DNA of 64,000 bases from positions 558,001 to 622,000 of the forward strand of contig NZ_QGDO01000002.1 of NCBI RefSeq assembly GCF_003149185.1, in the 5' to 3' direction. How positions within the stretch are numbered: the first letter of the stretch is position 1; each line of letters opens with the position of its first letter. Positions 27,119 through 36,418 of this stretch are shown here, piece after piece. The position numbers were made by a program, and so were the translations under genes. The notes under the pieces were generated by a model. That model ran no database searches. It worked only from the letters and a program-made list of their open reading frames with translations, and was not told the origin of the DNA. The stretch comes from Sediminitomix flava. Lineage in GTDB: Bacteria; Bacteroidota; Bacteroidia; Cytophagales; Flammeovirgaceae.

Positions 27119-30100
27119 CTATTCGTACATCAATTTTATATTTTCAGAATAAACTTGACCGTCTGAACTTACAGCTGATATTCTAGCTACATATAATCCT
27201 TTCGCCAATTTTGATGAAGGATACCAAGTTAGCTGATGATAACCGCTTTCAAATGATCCTTCTTTCACCTCAGAAACTTTTGCTCCATTCAGATTATAAA
27301 TTTCGACTGACATTTCATAGTCTGAATTAGACTTTGGTAGATTCAACTCAAAAACAGTCTCCGTTCTGAATGGATTAGGGTACACATTACTTACTTCAAA
27401 GTTTTGAATACCTAACTGCTCATTTACTACAGAAGCTTTACCATATAGCACTTTAAAGTTTCTTTCCGTATGATCTGTTCCTAAACTGTATGAGCTATAG
27501 TCTTTCATATTTACGACTTTACCAGTTTTTACATCATGAAGCAGAAGTACATTTCCTCTTTCAATTTGGAATTCATTATCCCATTGAAGAACAACATTCT
27601 TCTCATCCAAACTGGTATTCACGACAAATTCCCAACTTCCTTCATTAGCATTTGGAATAATATCCTTAGCAATATTAGAAACCTCAAATTCATTTCTTTG
27701 GAAACTAGCTTCTGTAAAATCCATAAAGGTAGGTAAGCTAGTTTGGTCATTACGATCGCGTCCAAATTCTGCATCAGAGCTCATCCCGAAAGCTCCGATA
27801 CTTTCCCAACCATTTCTTAAGTTTGAACTTAATGTAATAGACCAATTTTCTGAAGATAAATTCTTTGAAGATTGCGCTCTTACATTAGATTTTCTGAATG
27901 AAGACGGACTTTGGAATGGATATAAATGTAAAGTCACACTTGAACTAGAGGTATTTTCTATAAATACTCCTGAAAACTCATCTAGTGTGAATGAAGAAAT
28001 TGACTGATCAATAAAACCATAGTCAAAGGTTTTTACTGAAAAACCTGCAACATTGTAAGCATCAATATTCTCATCAAAGAATAGCATGTCTCCAAGTGAA
28101 ATAGGATATGGGAATGGATTTCCTACTAAATTCCAACCTGGCGATAAAGTAACTTCATGAGAGTTAAATTCTCCAGTTGTCCAATCGTATGCTCCCAAGT
28201 TTGAGTTTTGAGTATGATATTCTTCATAAGCTCGAGTTATTGGTTCCACACTCTTACTAATTATCCAATAAGCTTTACCTGGCTCTATCGTTGAATTTAG
28301 TGTCTTTTCACTCGTACTTGACCCCGTAAACTCAAATACTCTTAATTCTTCTTTAGAGTTTAAATCATAGAACTGATTCATTTCATCATCAGCAAAAAAT
28401 GCTTCTACTACGGTCGGCTTATTACCACTCTCGTCAGCGTATGGTGTTGATACTAAACGATACGCTTGTTGGACAACACCCTCTTCATAATCTTCACTAC
28501 TAGAAAAGAAGTTTGAAGCCAACGGGAAACCATTGTCTATAGCTTGGTAGTCTCCAGTTACCTCATGTTTAATAGTGAAACTTTCACCTTCTGGATAAGC
28601 TACAACATCTCCTGAATTCAACTCCAATAAATATCGATAACCTACTAATGATCCTACTCCTAGATTATAGCCATCCAGATAAAAACTTGAATTGCCCTCA
28701 TCAAAATTCATAGGAATTACTTCTGAGACCTCAATATCAAAAGGATCTTCATTGGTATTAGGGACACCAAAAATATGGTAGTACTGTAGGTAAACATCTC
28801 GCACAAGCGATGGATTTACAAAGATCTCAAAATCAAAAGCTCCATTAAAGCTTAAGTTTTCATCTTTTTCGGCAAGTGTTTGTGTCTCATCTACAATATC
28901 ACCTAACTCTATAGGAGTCGTAAACTCAACCACATTTGACCAAGAAGACTTGTCTCCTTTAATATTACCCCTTACTCTTGCAAAATAATAGGTATCTGGT
29001 TCTAATACATTTGTAGAAAAAGAGTTGGATGTAATCTGATCGCCAATTACCCACATTGAGCCAAAGTCCGAATCAGTAGCTATTTGTACTTCAAAATCTT
29101 CTGTATACAATCCCTCATGAACCCATGTAAAATCAGCACTTGTTGAAGTGACTGTTGTACCATCTATAGCAAATTCAGTAGGAGGTTCTGCAGTGGTATG
29201 TTCTTGGTGATGCCACCTTGAAGATTGTGTATCATTTGAAGATACTACTGCTACAAAGTAAGACTTATCCTCTGCCAAACCTTCTATTTTTAAACTTGTG
29301 CCTGTAACTTCTTGTCCAAAATAGTAGTCATCGTGCTGCACTTCAAAGTAGAATGCACTTGTATAGTTATTGGCACCATCAGTGTAATTATAATTAACTC
29401 TGATTATGTCACCAGAAACAAAATTAAACACACCAATTTTATCCCATTGTAAAATCCCACCAATGATCTGCTTTACATTTTCAAGATCATCTTGGTTACC
29501 TGGTCCAATATAAAACCTATAATCATCCCCTTCTCCTACATTTTCATAATCTTGGCTACTTAGTGTGTATTCATAATCAGCAAATTGAGGATCGACTTCC
29601 TCATATGTCTGTTTTGCAAGTACATCAACCCAATATTTTGATGCTCCTTCAACTTCACTCCAAACAGCATCAAAACTAGAATATGCATTATTGGTAACCG
29701 TGAAAGCAGGCATCGCCAATTCATTTGCAGTTGCAGGATAGTAAGGTCCAAAATCTTTTGTTTGAGATGAACCATCTTTATTTTTCACTAAGAATGAAAT
29801 CCCATGATCCTCTATACCTGATGGATTTGCATTATAGAATAGATAAGGAACCATTGTAATGGTTACTTCTGTGCTAGATATTCTGGTCATTCTAGCTGAT
29901 TCAGCTGAATTAGACCAATCCTGTTGGTTATCTGGATTTCCAGCTCCTGACCACCCCCATAAATATGGCGTATCATTTCCTTCCAAAGGAGTACCTGCCA
30001 CATCTAAAGTGATTGTAATTTCTTGATTAGACCTCCAATTTGAAGGAGAAATATTAACTATTGATCTAAAAGGATCTTGAGTTTCTTCTGCTGTTGTTGT

Positions 30101-31717
30101 AGACAAATTAGTAGACCAATCAGAAAGGTTTTCTCCAACTTTAGTTTGCACTCTTACATAATACAAGGTATTTGGGCTCAAGTCTTCAAAATCAAAAAAT
30201 GTATTGGTTGTATTGAAAGTTGATTTATTCGTAAAGTCATCTGAAGTTGATATCTCAACATTATAAGACTCTGCTTCTGTAACACTATTCCAACGAGCCG
30301 TAAATCCTGTTTCAGAAACATCCGTGAGTTCACTTAAAGTTGGAACTGGTAATTCTGCACTTGTTGTCTTATACTGATAAAAGTAAGCAGCCCCTGCATC
30401 AAAGCCATTATCATCATCAAAAGGAGCTCCCATTACAATATGCTCCCCAGACATTGCAACTGAATTCCCAAAGTTATCATACAAACTATCAGTACTTATT
30501 TCATATAATTGTTCTTCAAATACCCAATTGTCTTCAATACTTTTATATACAAAAACAGCACCCTGCCCTTCTGTATTTATAAAAGAGCCTGCTCCGCCAA
30601 TAACTAAATAATCATTTTTGATGTCTACAGAACGAGCAAACCAATAACTGTCAACTTGTTCCGTCGGTTCTGTGAACTTGGTATCAAAAGACCAATTATT
30701 AGGCTCATTATGCTTATATAAATAAGCTGCTCCTTTACTAGAATTATGTCCATATGCACCAACTAATACATGGTCTTTGGATAAGGCTACTTCTAAGCCA
30801 AAAAGATCATCCGTTTGAAGGTCTGATGCAGTAATCGTGTACCCTGGGCTCCAAAAAACACTATCAAAATCATAGACATATGCCGCTCCTTGGTCAATGT
30901 TTGTCCCGTCATAAGAAGGTGCTCCAACTACAGCTCTCCAATCTTCTAAAGCGACATCTATTCCAAATAATTCTTCATATTGAACATTACTAGATGCCAA
31001 TAAATCTTCTTCTTCCCAAGATACACCATTGTATCTAAAGATATAAGCAAGACCTTGGTCAGTAATACTATCATCTGCCCATGGAGCACCAATAATTGCC
31101 AAATCTCCTGAGATATCTATTGACCATCCAAAATTATCAAACTCCATTCCGTTTGAGGCTTGTAAAATGTCCTGTTGTACCCAACTTGAACCATTGAAAT
31201 GATACACATATACCACTCCTTTATTCTCTAAGCCACTCACATCTCTTCGAGGAACACCTACCATTGCCCATTTTCCATGAACAGCAATTGATGCTCCAAA
31301 AAAGTCATTTTCACCTCCATCAGTTGTAGTTAAGAACTGAAACTCTTGCCAAACCGTACCATTAAAGCGGTAAACATAGACTCCTCCTTGATTTACATAA
31401 GTTCGATCAGACTCATCTGCAGAAATGAAAGCCCATTCTTTATCTGTTGCTACTTTCCATCCAAAGAAATCTTCCGTAGTAACTGCACTTCCAATGATTT
31501 TCTGTAAATCTTCATTAGATGCAACTCTAGCATTACTCTGACCAGAATTTGAAACTGATGCTGATGCTTTTACTTTTTGTACTTGAAACTTAGACGAAAA
31601 CTGATCTTTAGAATCAAATTTTAGCTTTTGTGCTAAAGCTTGATTTCCTATTGTGAACAAGACGAGCATACTCAAGCATCTTATCCACATTCGAAAAAGT
31701 AGTGTATTATTTTTCAT
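27119..31717 (-). CDS. Giant T9SS-secreted FG-GAP propeller / fibronectin III protein
   Basis: Exported protein of 1532 residues, last gene of the operon. After a signal peptide (cleavage near residue 29, ALAQ) come seven FG-GAP-like repeats (about 75-475), each with an [ND]xFG start and a GAAYVYxF-type end: a complete seven-bladed beta-propeller. Then follow a fibronectin III module (about 485-575), a beta-sandwich with a PYLWGWSGAG motif resembling starch-binding-type domains, further fibronectin III modules and a long beta-rich region. The C-terminus is a T9SS type A sorting domain (VYPNPFRTE, then GLYVARIS). It is probably a cell-surface adhesin or binding protein; no catalytic motif was seen. 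It is 18 bases downstream of the previous gene, so co-expressed with the caspase. Confidence 0.82.
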   Translation of the reverse strand: MKNNTLLFRMWIRCLSMLVLFTIGNQALAQKLKFDSKDQFSSKFQVQKVKASASVSNSGQSNARVASNEDLQKIIGSAVTTEDFFGWKVATDKEWAFISADESDRTYVNQGGVYVYRFNGTVWQEFQFLTTTDGGENDFFGASIAVHGKWAMVGVPRRDVSGLENKGVVYVYHFNGSSWVQQDILQASNGMEFDNFGWSIDISGDLAIIGAPWADDSITDQGLAYIFRYNGVSWEEEDLLASSNVQYEELFGIDVALEDWRAVVGAPSYDGTNIDQGAAYVYDFDSVFWSPGYTITASDLQTDDLFGLEVALSKDHVLVGAYGHNSSKGAAYLYKHNEPNNWSFDTKFTEPTEQVDSYWFARSVDIKNDYLVIGGAGSFINTEGQGAVFVYKSIEDNWVFEEQLYEISTDSLYDNFGNSVAMSGEHIVMGAPFDDDNGFDAGAAYFYQYKTTSAELPVPTLSELTDVSETGFTARWNSVTEAESYNVEISTSDDFTNKSTFNTTNTFFDFEDLSPNTLYYVRVQTKVGENLSDWSTNLSTTTAEETQDPFRSIVNISPSNWRSNQEITITLDVAGTPLEGNDTPYLWGWSGAGNPDNQQDWSNSAESARMTRISSTEVTITMVPYLFYNANPSGIEDHGISFLVKNKDGSSQTKDFGPYYPATANELAMPAFTVTNNAYSSFDAVWSEVEGASKYWVDVLAKQTYEEVDPQFADYEYTLSSQDYENVGEGDDYRFYIGPGNQDDLENVKQIIGGILQWDKIGVFNFVSGDIIRVNYNYTDGANNYTSAFYFEVQHDDYYFGQEVTGTSLKIEGLAEDKSYFVAVVSSNDTQSSRWHHQEHTTAEPPTEFAIDGTTVTSTSADFTWVHEGLYTEDFEVQIATDSDFGSMWVIGDQITSNSFSTNVLEPDTYYFARVRGNIKGDKSSWSNVVEFTTPIELGDIVDETQTLAEKDENLSFNGAFDFEIFVNPSLVRDVYLQYYHIFGVPNTNEDPFDIEVSEVIPMNFDEGNSSFYLDGYNLGVGSLVGYRYLLELNSGDVVAYPEGESFTIKHEVTGDYQAIDNGFPLASNFFSSSEDYEEGVVQQAYRLVSTPYADESGNKPTVVEAFFADDEMNQFYDLNSKEELRVFEFTGSSTSEKTLNSTIEPGKAYWIISKSVEPITRAYEEYHTQNSNLGAYDWTTGEFNSHEVTLSPGWNLVGNPFPYPISLGDMLFFDENIDAYNVAGFSVKTFDYGFIDQSISSFTLDEFSGVFIENTSSSSVTLHLYPFQSPSSFRKSNVRAQSSKNLSSENWSITLSSNLRNGWESIGAFGMSSDAEFGRDRNDQTSLPTFMDFTEASFQRNEFEVSNIAKDIIPNANEGSWEFVVNTSLDEKNVVLQWDNEFQIERGNVLLLHDVKTGKVVNMKDYSSYSLGTDHTERNFKVLYGKASVVNEQLGIQNFEVSNVYPNPFRTETVFELNLPKSNSDYEMSVEIYNLNGAKVSEVKEGSFESGYHQLTWYPSSKLAKGLYVARISAVSSDGQVYSENIKLMYE

Positions 31718-31735
31718 GAGTATATTCTTTGAATG

Positions 31736-32605
31736 TTATAAATCGTTTTTAGCTTTATTATCGGGCATTGGAAGTTTTAATTCCATTTTTTTATAACTCA
31801 ACTTATCTTCTTCTTGAAGAGGAATAAGCTCACTTATCAACCAGCCTAGGTTTCCTTCTTTTCGCTCAAAGTGATTCAGTTTGAATGCCCAATTAGGTAT
31901 TTGTAAGAAATGATAGGTAACAGTACCTACTTCTTTAATGGTTAATTCTTTGTTCTTCACCAAATAGAAAAAAATCTGTCTATGATCTTCACTTCGGTGC
32001 TCCTTGTAGAAATCATTACTTGCAAAAGCTCCAATATTTTCAGCTTCCTTTTTATTCGTTGCTGAGACCAATTTCATGAAGTTCAGCTCATGCGACACAG
32101 GAGAAAGACTTGCCATTGGGTCTTTTGGTAAAGTAGATAAGAACTTTGCGTTCGCAGCACAGATGGTCCATTTCGAAATTTCCTCTTGGTCTGTTTCTGC
32201 TTGCATAATTAGCGTCATTGGATAATTTTTTCCTTTATAGCTAACCGACACTTCCACTTCTGCATACCAATCTTCATCAAAGTAAGAAAGCTTTTGTTCT
32301 GCCTTTTTAGCACAAACTTCCTTAATGAATCGATTAACTAGCTTTTTCTTTTCTTCATCAGCCCCTTCTAAATAATCCTTGTCTATAAGTCGAAAAATTG
32401 CCTCTTGACGTTTTCCTTTAGAATTCTCAGGGATTGCATTTCCTTCATAATCTATTTCGAAATTGAATCTCTTAATGAATTCATCTGTTTGCTTCACCCT
32501 ACGGATAAACTCTTCCTCACTTGTTTGACTTATATTTTTATTTTGTGCTGCTAATGGAGATATCATCCAAAAACTAACAAACACACTGATTAATAGCTTT
32601 TTCAT
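31736..32605 (-). CDS. Secreted protein of unknown function, caspase operon
   Basis: Product of 289 residues with a signal peptide (cleavage near LAAQ, residue 20). The mature part begins with a charged helical region (EEFIRRVKQTDEFIKRFN), then a beta-rich part containing YAEVEVSVSYKGKNYPMTLIMQ split by loops, and ends basic. No recognised domain, no catalytic motif. It is fifth of six genes, 31 bases after the preceding stop and 18 before the FG-GAP gene. Its likely place is the periplasm or outer-membrane face; it does not carry a T9SS domain or a lipobox. Confidence 0.65.
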   Translation of the reverse strand: MKKLLISVFVSFWMISPLAAQNKNISQTSEEEFIRRVKQTDEFIKRFNFEIDYEGNAIPENSKGKRQEAIFRLIDKDYLEGADEEKKKLVNRFIKEVCAKKAEQKLSYFDEDWYAEVEVSVSYKGKNYPMTLIMQAETDQEEISKWTICAANAKFLSTLPKDPMASLSPVSHELNFMKLVSATNKKEAENIGAFASNDFYKEHRSEDHRQIFFYLVKNKELTIKEVGTVTYHFLQIPNWAFKLNHFERKEGNLGWLISELIPLQEEDKLSYKKMELKLPMPDNKAKNDL

Positions 32606-32636
32606 TTTTTTAATGATAATGCAAAAAGTAGTTTAA

Positions 32637-33284
32637 TTAAGTTGTACGGGTTTGAGCTACGGAGATATCTCCTAGAAGTACAGACCACCTTGTTCCAAAA
32701 AGGTCTTTTACTTCTCTAACCTCTACTTCCACTGTTTTCTTAGTTACATCTTTGTAAACAGTTTCTCCTTCTTTATCTAAAGCTTCAAACTCTTGATAAA
32801 TCGTAGCGGTAGCGGTATAAATAGCCTTCCCGTTTTCGTCTACCCCTTTTTTCAAAAAGTTACTTACCACACAGCTTTTAGAGGCTTTAATCACAACCTT
32901 GGCATAGGGTAGAGTTGCAAGCTTCTGTAAATAGGCATCTAGTGGACGATAAGCTCTTTTTTCTACTCCATTCTTTACAAAAGAAACCTCCATATTGACA
33001 TCTTTACCTCGATTGATAAAGTGATCAAGACTTAAATCCATATAAAGCTTTCGGCTATCCATATCATTCTCAGATGAAGCTATCTCTGAAAAATACTCTT
33101 GGACTTCATTGATTTTATCAATAGTTCGCTGCCTAAATAGTTCTAACTCATCAGCGGTTAAAACATGAGGCGTTTTCTTAACACTATCTTGAAATAATAT
33201 GACCTCAGTTGCACTAGCGGAATGCAAACAAGTCACGATTAAAATCAAGCAAAAAAATATCTTATTTATATAAAAAGTTTTCAT
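32637..33284 (-). CDS. Secreted protein sharing a domain with the caspase C-terminus
   Basis: Product of 215 residues with a signal peptide (about 1-25, SASA). The stretch at about 77-167 can be aligned by eye with residues 326-404 of the caspase encoded just upstream: a leading helix, a VxxxV strand with a following G, PxxxxxxxLAxxP, a hydrophobic strand ending in SK, and a final Gly then Tyr-rich strand. Its ATG overlaps the caspase stop by one base (TAATG), so the two are translationally coupled. I infer a partner or decoy of the caspase tail. No known family assigned. Confidence 0.65.
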   Translation of the reverse strand: MKTFYINKIFFCLILIVTCLHSASATEVILFQDSVKKTPHVLTADELELFRQRTIDKINEVQEYFSEIASSENDMDSRKLYMDLSLDHFINRGKDVNMEVSFVKNGVEKRAYRPLDAYLQKLATLPYAKVVIKASKSCVVSNFLKKGVDENGKAIYTATATIYQEFEALDKEGETVYKDVTKKTVEVEVREVKDLFGTRWSVLLGDISVAQTRTT

Positions 33285-34498
33285 TATTGTCTCTTGTAAT
33301 ATTCGTGCACATCTAATTCTGTATATCTTCCCTTATGATCTTTCTTTGAACGAATCTCTATGAGGTGAACTAAGTTTGGAGACAAAGCCAAACGCTTTAC
33401 AAACTTCTGAGCAGGTTCTCTGTCCAAAATTGTTTTCCCATCTCTACCAAAGACTGTCACTTTCACATTTTCATGTGCAAAGACTTTTTCTAAAGTAGGC
33501 TTGATTAGCTTAATTCGCTCAGACTTTGCTTTATCAGAACTCACTAAAATCCCTAATAAATCTTTTAATGGGTTCTCGATCACATCCTCATTATTATAAG
33601 TCATGTCTACTGATAAAGCTTCCAAAGCAATTTCTTCCTGTACAGTATTTTCCGTACTTGCTAAAACTGGCTCTGGTTCTGGCTCTTCAACCTTTTCTTC
33701 CAATTTAATTTCATACTGAGGTGTGAAAAAATATGGATCGTAACACATATCCATGGTTGACTTCTTGGTATTTGCCATAAGGTCACCCCAAGTAATTGGC
33801 TGTGCAGCCATAACCGATTTTTGAACAGCATCTAAAAAGCTTCTTGTAAAAAAACCTCCTTCGCGGTCTCCAAATGCTTGCTCTCCTGGGCTACTACTTG
33901 TTGCTATAATTTTACCTGCGGGCATTTTAAAAAGGTTCTTATAGACATCAAAAGATTCATTGATATCATCTACTAAAGAACCTCCACCACGCGATGCAAT
34001 TTTATGGCTAAGTCCTGGTAAAATTTCATTACAACAATCAGCCATCACTATCTGAAACTTTGGATTCTTCTTAGCTATTTCTTCTTGTACAAATTCCAAA
34101 GGATAATAGTGACGATCAAGTCTTACCGTACTCAAAAACATTTGTGGCCAACGAGATGCATCTGTTGTAGACCTCGCTCCATGTCCTGAGTAGTAAAAGA
34201 AAACAATATCTTCAGGGCCACATTCTAGCTTATCAAGCTGTTCCATCAGCTTTTCTTTACTAAAATTCTTCCCTTCCAAATAGTACTTTTTTATTTCTAG
34301 GTTATTTGCATTGGCTATCGTCGCAAATTCCACTTCCATTCGATCAAAGTCTTGTTGGCAACTCGAACCAATAGAAGGATCTAAAGTTGATGCTAACAAG
34401 AATGCATGAAATGTTTGTGCAAACGAATTTCCTCCGAAGAATAAAAATCCACCCACAAACAATAGCACTTTAAGCGTTGTATTGATTCTAGATTTCAT
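33284..34498 (-). CDS. Secreted caspase-like cysteine protease (peptidase C14, metacaspase-type)
   Basis: Exported protease of 404 residues. After a signal peptide (cleavage near FAQ, residue 28) the caspase fold begins with FHAFLLAS; the catalytic dyad is His106 in YYSGHGAR and Cys156 in MADCC (the D-x-C pattern of metacaspases). A basic insert (LVDDINES region) and GEQAFGDREGGFFTRSF, the usual small-subunit start, follow. A Glu/Pro-rich linker (about 268-300) leads to a C-terminal domain (326-404) that resembles the next gene product. Metacaspases cut after Arg/Lys, often after Ca2+ binding (family knowledge). Bacterial caspases are mostly cytoplasmic; here the whole operon is exported. No T9SS domain, so periplasmic or released after export. 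Confidence 0.85.
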   Translation of the reverse strand: MKSRINTTLKVLLFVGGFLFFGGNSFAQTFHAFLLASTLDPSIGSSCQQDFDRMEVEFATIANANNLEIKKYYLEGKNFSKEKLMEQLDKLECGPEDIVFFYYSGHGARSTTDASRWPQMFLSTVRLDRHYYPLEFVQEEIAKKNPKFQIVMADCCNEILPGLSHKIASRGGGSLVDDINESFDVYKNLFKMPAGKIIATSSSPGEQAFGDREGGFFTRSFLDAVQKSVMAAQPITWGDLMANTKKSTMDMCYDPYFFTPQYEIKLEEKVEEPEPEPVLASTENTVQEEIALEALSVDMTYNNEDVIENPLKDLLGILVSSDKAKSERIKLIKPTLEKVFAHENVKVTVFGRDGKTILDREPAQKFVKRLALSPNLVHLIEIRSKKDHKGRYTELDVHEYYKRQ

Positions 34499-34513
34499 AG
34501 GTTAAATAGGGGT

Positions 34514-35605
34514 TTAGTCTTCTAATTCACGAGCTTCTTCTGGCAATTCCTTCAAGATATTGACAATGTTACCTCGTTTATTAATAACAATGTAGTTTTT
34601 AACCTCTTGCACATCCCCCATTAACTCATCCTCAATACCTTTAATGATTCGGATGATTCCCATCTCTTCTTGCTTGATCTCTTCTTTAGGTTTTTCCTCA
34701 ACAGCTGCCTCAAGGCCTCCTTCTGCATTCTCATCAGAAATGCCTGCTTCAGCTACCTCAATTTCTTCAACTTCCTCAACCTCTTCGATCTCTGTAAACT
34801 CTTTAACAATTTTGCCATTTTCTACCTTAACCCCCCAAATCGGGAAGTATGCAAAATCTTCTTCTTTAGGGAAAGTCATAACAACTCCTCCATTTTTGAT
34901 TTTAAGCATGTAACGGCTAAGCGAAATTTGATCTTCACGAGGTACAAAATCTGCATCATCATAAACCAAGCTACCATCGCCATTTTCAAAAATCTTAAAC
35001 ATACCTGCCAATGCATTACGGTTACCAGACATATATTTGTCTAGCTTTTCACAGTAATCCATTGCAGCATTATAAAGCAAAGACTTAAACGTTGGAGAAA
35101 GGTACATTTTTTCCTCTCCTTTCATAAGAGGAACATATGCAATACGGATTGTATCACCCTCTGTAGACAGATTTCCTGCATCAACAGCTTTTACAATAAT
35201 GTCATTAAAGCCTTCTTCTAATGGCACATAATCATAAAAAGAGATCGTAGTATCTGAATCAACATTGACTTTAATAGACTTATCACCGATGAAGACTTTC
35301 AACTTCTCAACATTTGCGTCATCAGAAGCGGTACCACTTACTCTTACATTTTTTGAATGAAAGATTTTATATTCAACACCATTTGCATCTTTCTTTACAT
35401 CATGCTTGCTAAAACCTCTAGCTGACCATCTTTTAGTTTGATCTACTTCATCTTTTACAGGCAAAAGAGCCAACAATGGGACTTCATTCATCCCAAACTC
35501 TAAATAAACAGGTTCAGAAGTATTCATTGCTATAGGTGGTGAGTCTTGAGCATAGCCAAATGAAATACTAAAAAATAATAGGATAACACTCAGTATTCGT
35601 AACAT
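34514..35605 (-). CDS. Secreted Ig-like protein with acidic tail, caspase operon
   Basis: Product of 363 residues with a signal peptide (cleavage near GYAQ, residue 20). The middle (about 80-155) is an Ig/Bap-type beta-sandwich: VRVSGTASDDANV, then FIGDKS, EGFNDIIVKAVDAGN. This pattern is common beside or inside bacterial caspase-domain proteins. Then come a mixed domain and a Glu-rich segment (about 270-315: EIEEVEEVEEIE and KPKEEIKQEE). It is second in the operon, 30 bases after the first gene and 15 before the caspase. A possible scaffold or substrate of the protease; the role is unproven. Confidence 0.68.
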   Translation of the reverse strand: MLRILSVILLFFSISFGYAQDSPPIAMNTSEPVYLEFGMNEVPLLALLPVKDEVDQTKRWSARGFSKHDVKKDANGVEYKIFHSKNVRVSGTASDDANVEKLKVFIGDKSIKVNVDSDTTISFYDYVPLEEGFNDIIVKAVDAGNLSTEGDTIRIAYVPLMKGEEKMYLSPTFKSLLYNAAMDYCEKLDKYMSGNRNALAGMFKIFENGDGSLVYDDADFVPREDQISLSRYMLKIKNGGVVMTFPKEEDFAYFPIWGVKVENGKIVKEFTEIEEVEEVEEIEVAEAGISDENAEGGLEAAVEEKPKEEIKQEEMGIIRIIKGIEDELMGDVQEVKNYIVINKRGNIVNILKELPEEARELED

Positions 35606-35635
35606 AATATATAGTTGTTCTTGTGTTTGTCTAAT

Positions 35636-36418
35636 TTAAAAGTTCGGAGGAGCGGGTAAATCTTGTGAGCCACTTTCCACAACGTTAGGTTCATCTTCAG
35701 TAGAAGACTGCAAACCTGTCAGTACAACGTACCCCCCTGCTAAAGCAGCACCCACTAGTACTGTCTTAAAAAATCCGCCTCCTTTTTTTACCTTAAAATC
35801 AGGAGTACTTTTCGAGATGAATCCTTTACTATCTCTCAATGCAAAATGGTATTTCCCCTTTTGTCTTGGAGTCAATACAGTAATTTTCCCTGCAGATTGT
35901 TTAGCTGAAGCAATGTCTTTTGTGATTAGAGTACCATCTTTTTTATAAAGATCCACAAAAATTTCATCTGTTGGTTTCCAGCCTCCTCTAGCCCAAATTA
36001 ACTCAATTGATTTAGGCTTCTTTCTTTTGTAGGAAGATTTGAAATTGTTAATCACTTTCAGTTTTACAGGTGAGTAAGTTTGAACAGCTTTGACTTTCAT
36101 GCTAAGATTACCTTGATACCTTTCAAGGTCTTGTTTAAGAGCCCATTCAACTTTATAACCCGTACCAACTTTCATATCAGTACCGATATCTCCTGTGATA
36201 CTTTTAGCCAATAACTCTTCACCTTCATCAGTCACATAATAAAGTGTAACATCATAAGTTTCTGAGTCATCGGATTCTGCTAGTAAATCATAATTTACAG
36301 TCATTAGACTCTGATCATCAGAGAGGTTTACAGTAAGATTCTGTATACTCTGTGCTATAACAGACACCTGACAACCAAGAATCATCGTAATAAGTAATAA
36401 ACGGTGTTTCGTAGTCAT
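35636..36418 (-). CDS. Exported Ig-like protein with C-terminal transmembrane helix, first gene of caspase operon
   Basis: Product of 260 residues. The signal peptide ends near VIAQ (residue 23). A beta-sandwich domain follows (about 25-115: NLTVNLSDDQSLMTVNYDL and LYYVTDEGEELL in separate strands, then TGDIG and GTGYKVEWAL), of the kind found at the start of Bacteroidetes FGE-sulfatase or caspase proteins. A second beta-rich part (about 120-215) leads to a single hydrophobic helix (FFKTVLVGAALAGGYVVL, about 218-235) and a short polar tail. It may anchor the complex in the membrane. First gene after 634 bases of AT-rich sequence. Confidence 0.65.
   Translation of the reverse strand: MTTKHRLLLITMILGCQVSVIAQSIQNLTVNLSDDQSLMTVNYDLLAESDDSETYDVTLYYVTDEGEELLAKSITGDIGTDMKVGTGYKVEWALKQDLERYQGNLSMKVKAVQTYSPVKLKVINNFKSSYKRKKPKSIELIWARGGWKPTDEIFVDLYKKDGTLITKDIASAKQSAGKITVLTPRQKGKYHFALRDSKGFISKSTPDFKVKKGGGFFKTVLVGAALAGGYVVLTGLQSSTEDEPNVVESGSQDLPAPPNF

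Noticed and set aside
31681-31689. TTATCCACA, a perfect DnaA-box consensus
   Set aside because: Single copy inside the signal-peptide region of the FG-GAP gene, without further boxes or an AT-rich unwinding element arranged around it.
34644-35044. Overlapping + strand open frames (34644-34913 and 34670-35044)
   Set aside because: Antisense to the Glu-rich tail of the Ig-like protein; low-complexity Ser/Phe products arise from the GAA/GAG repeat on the other strand.
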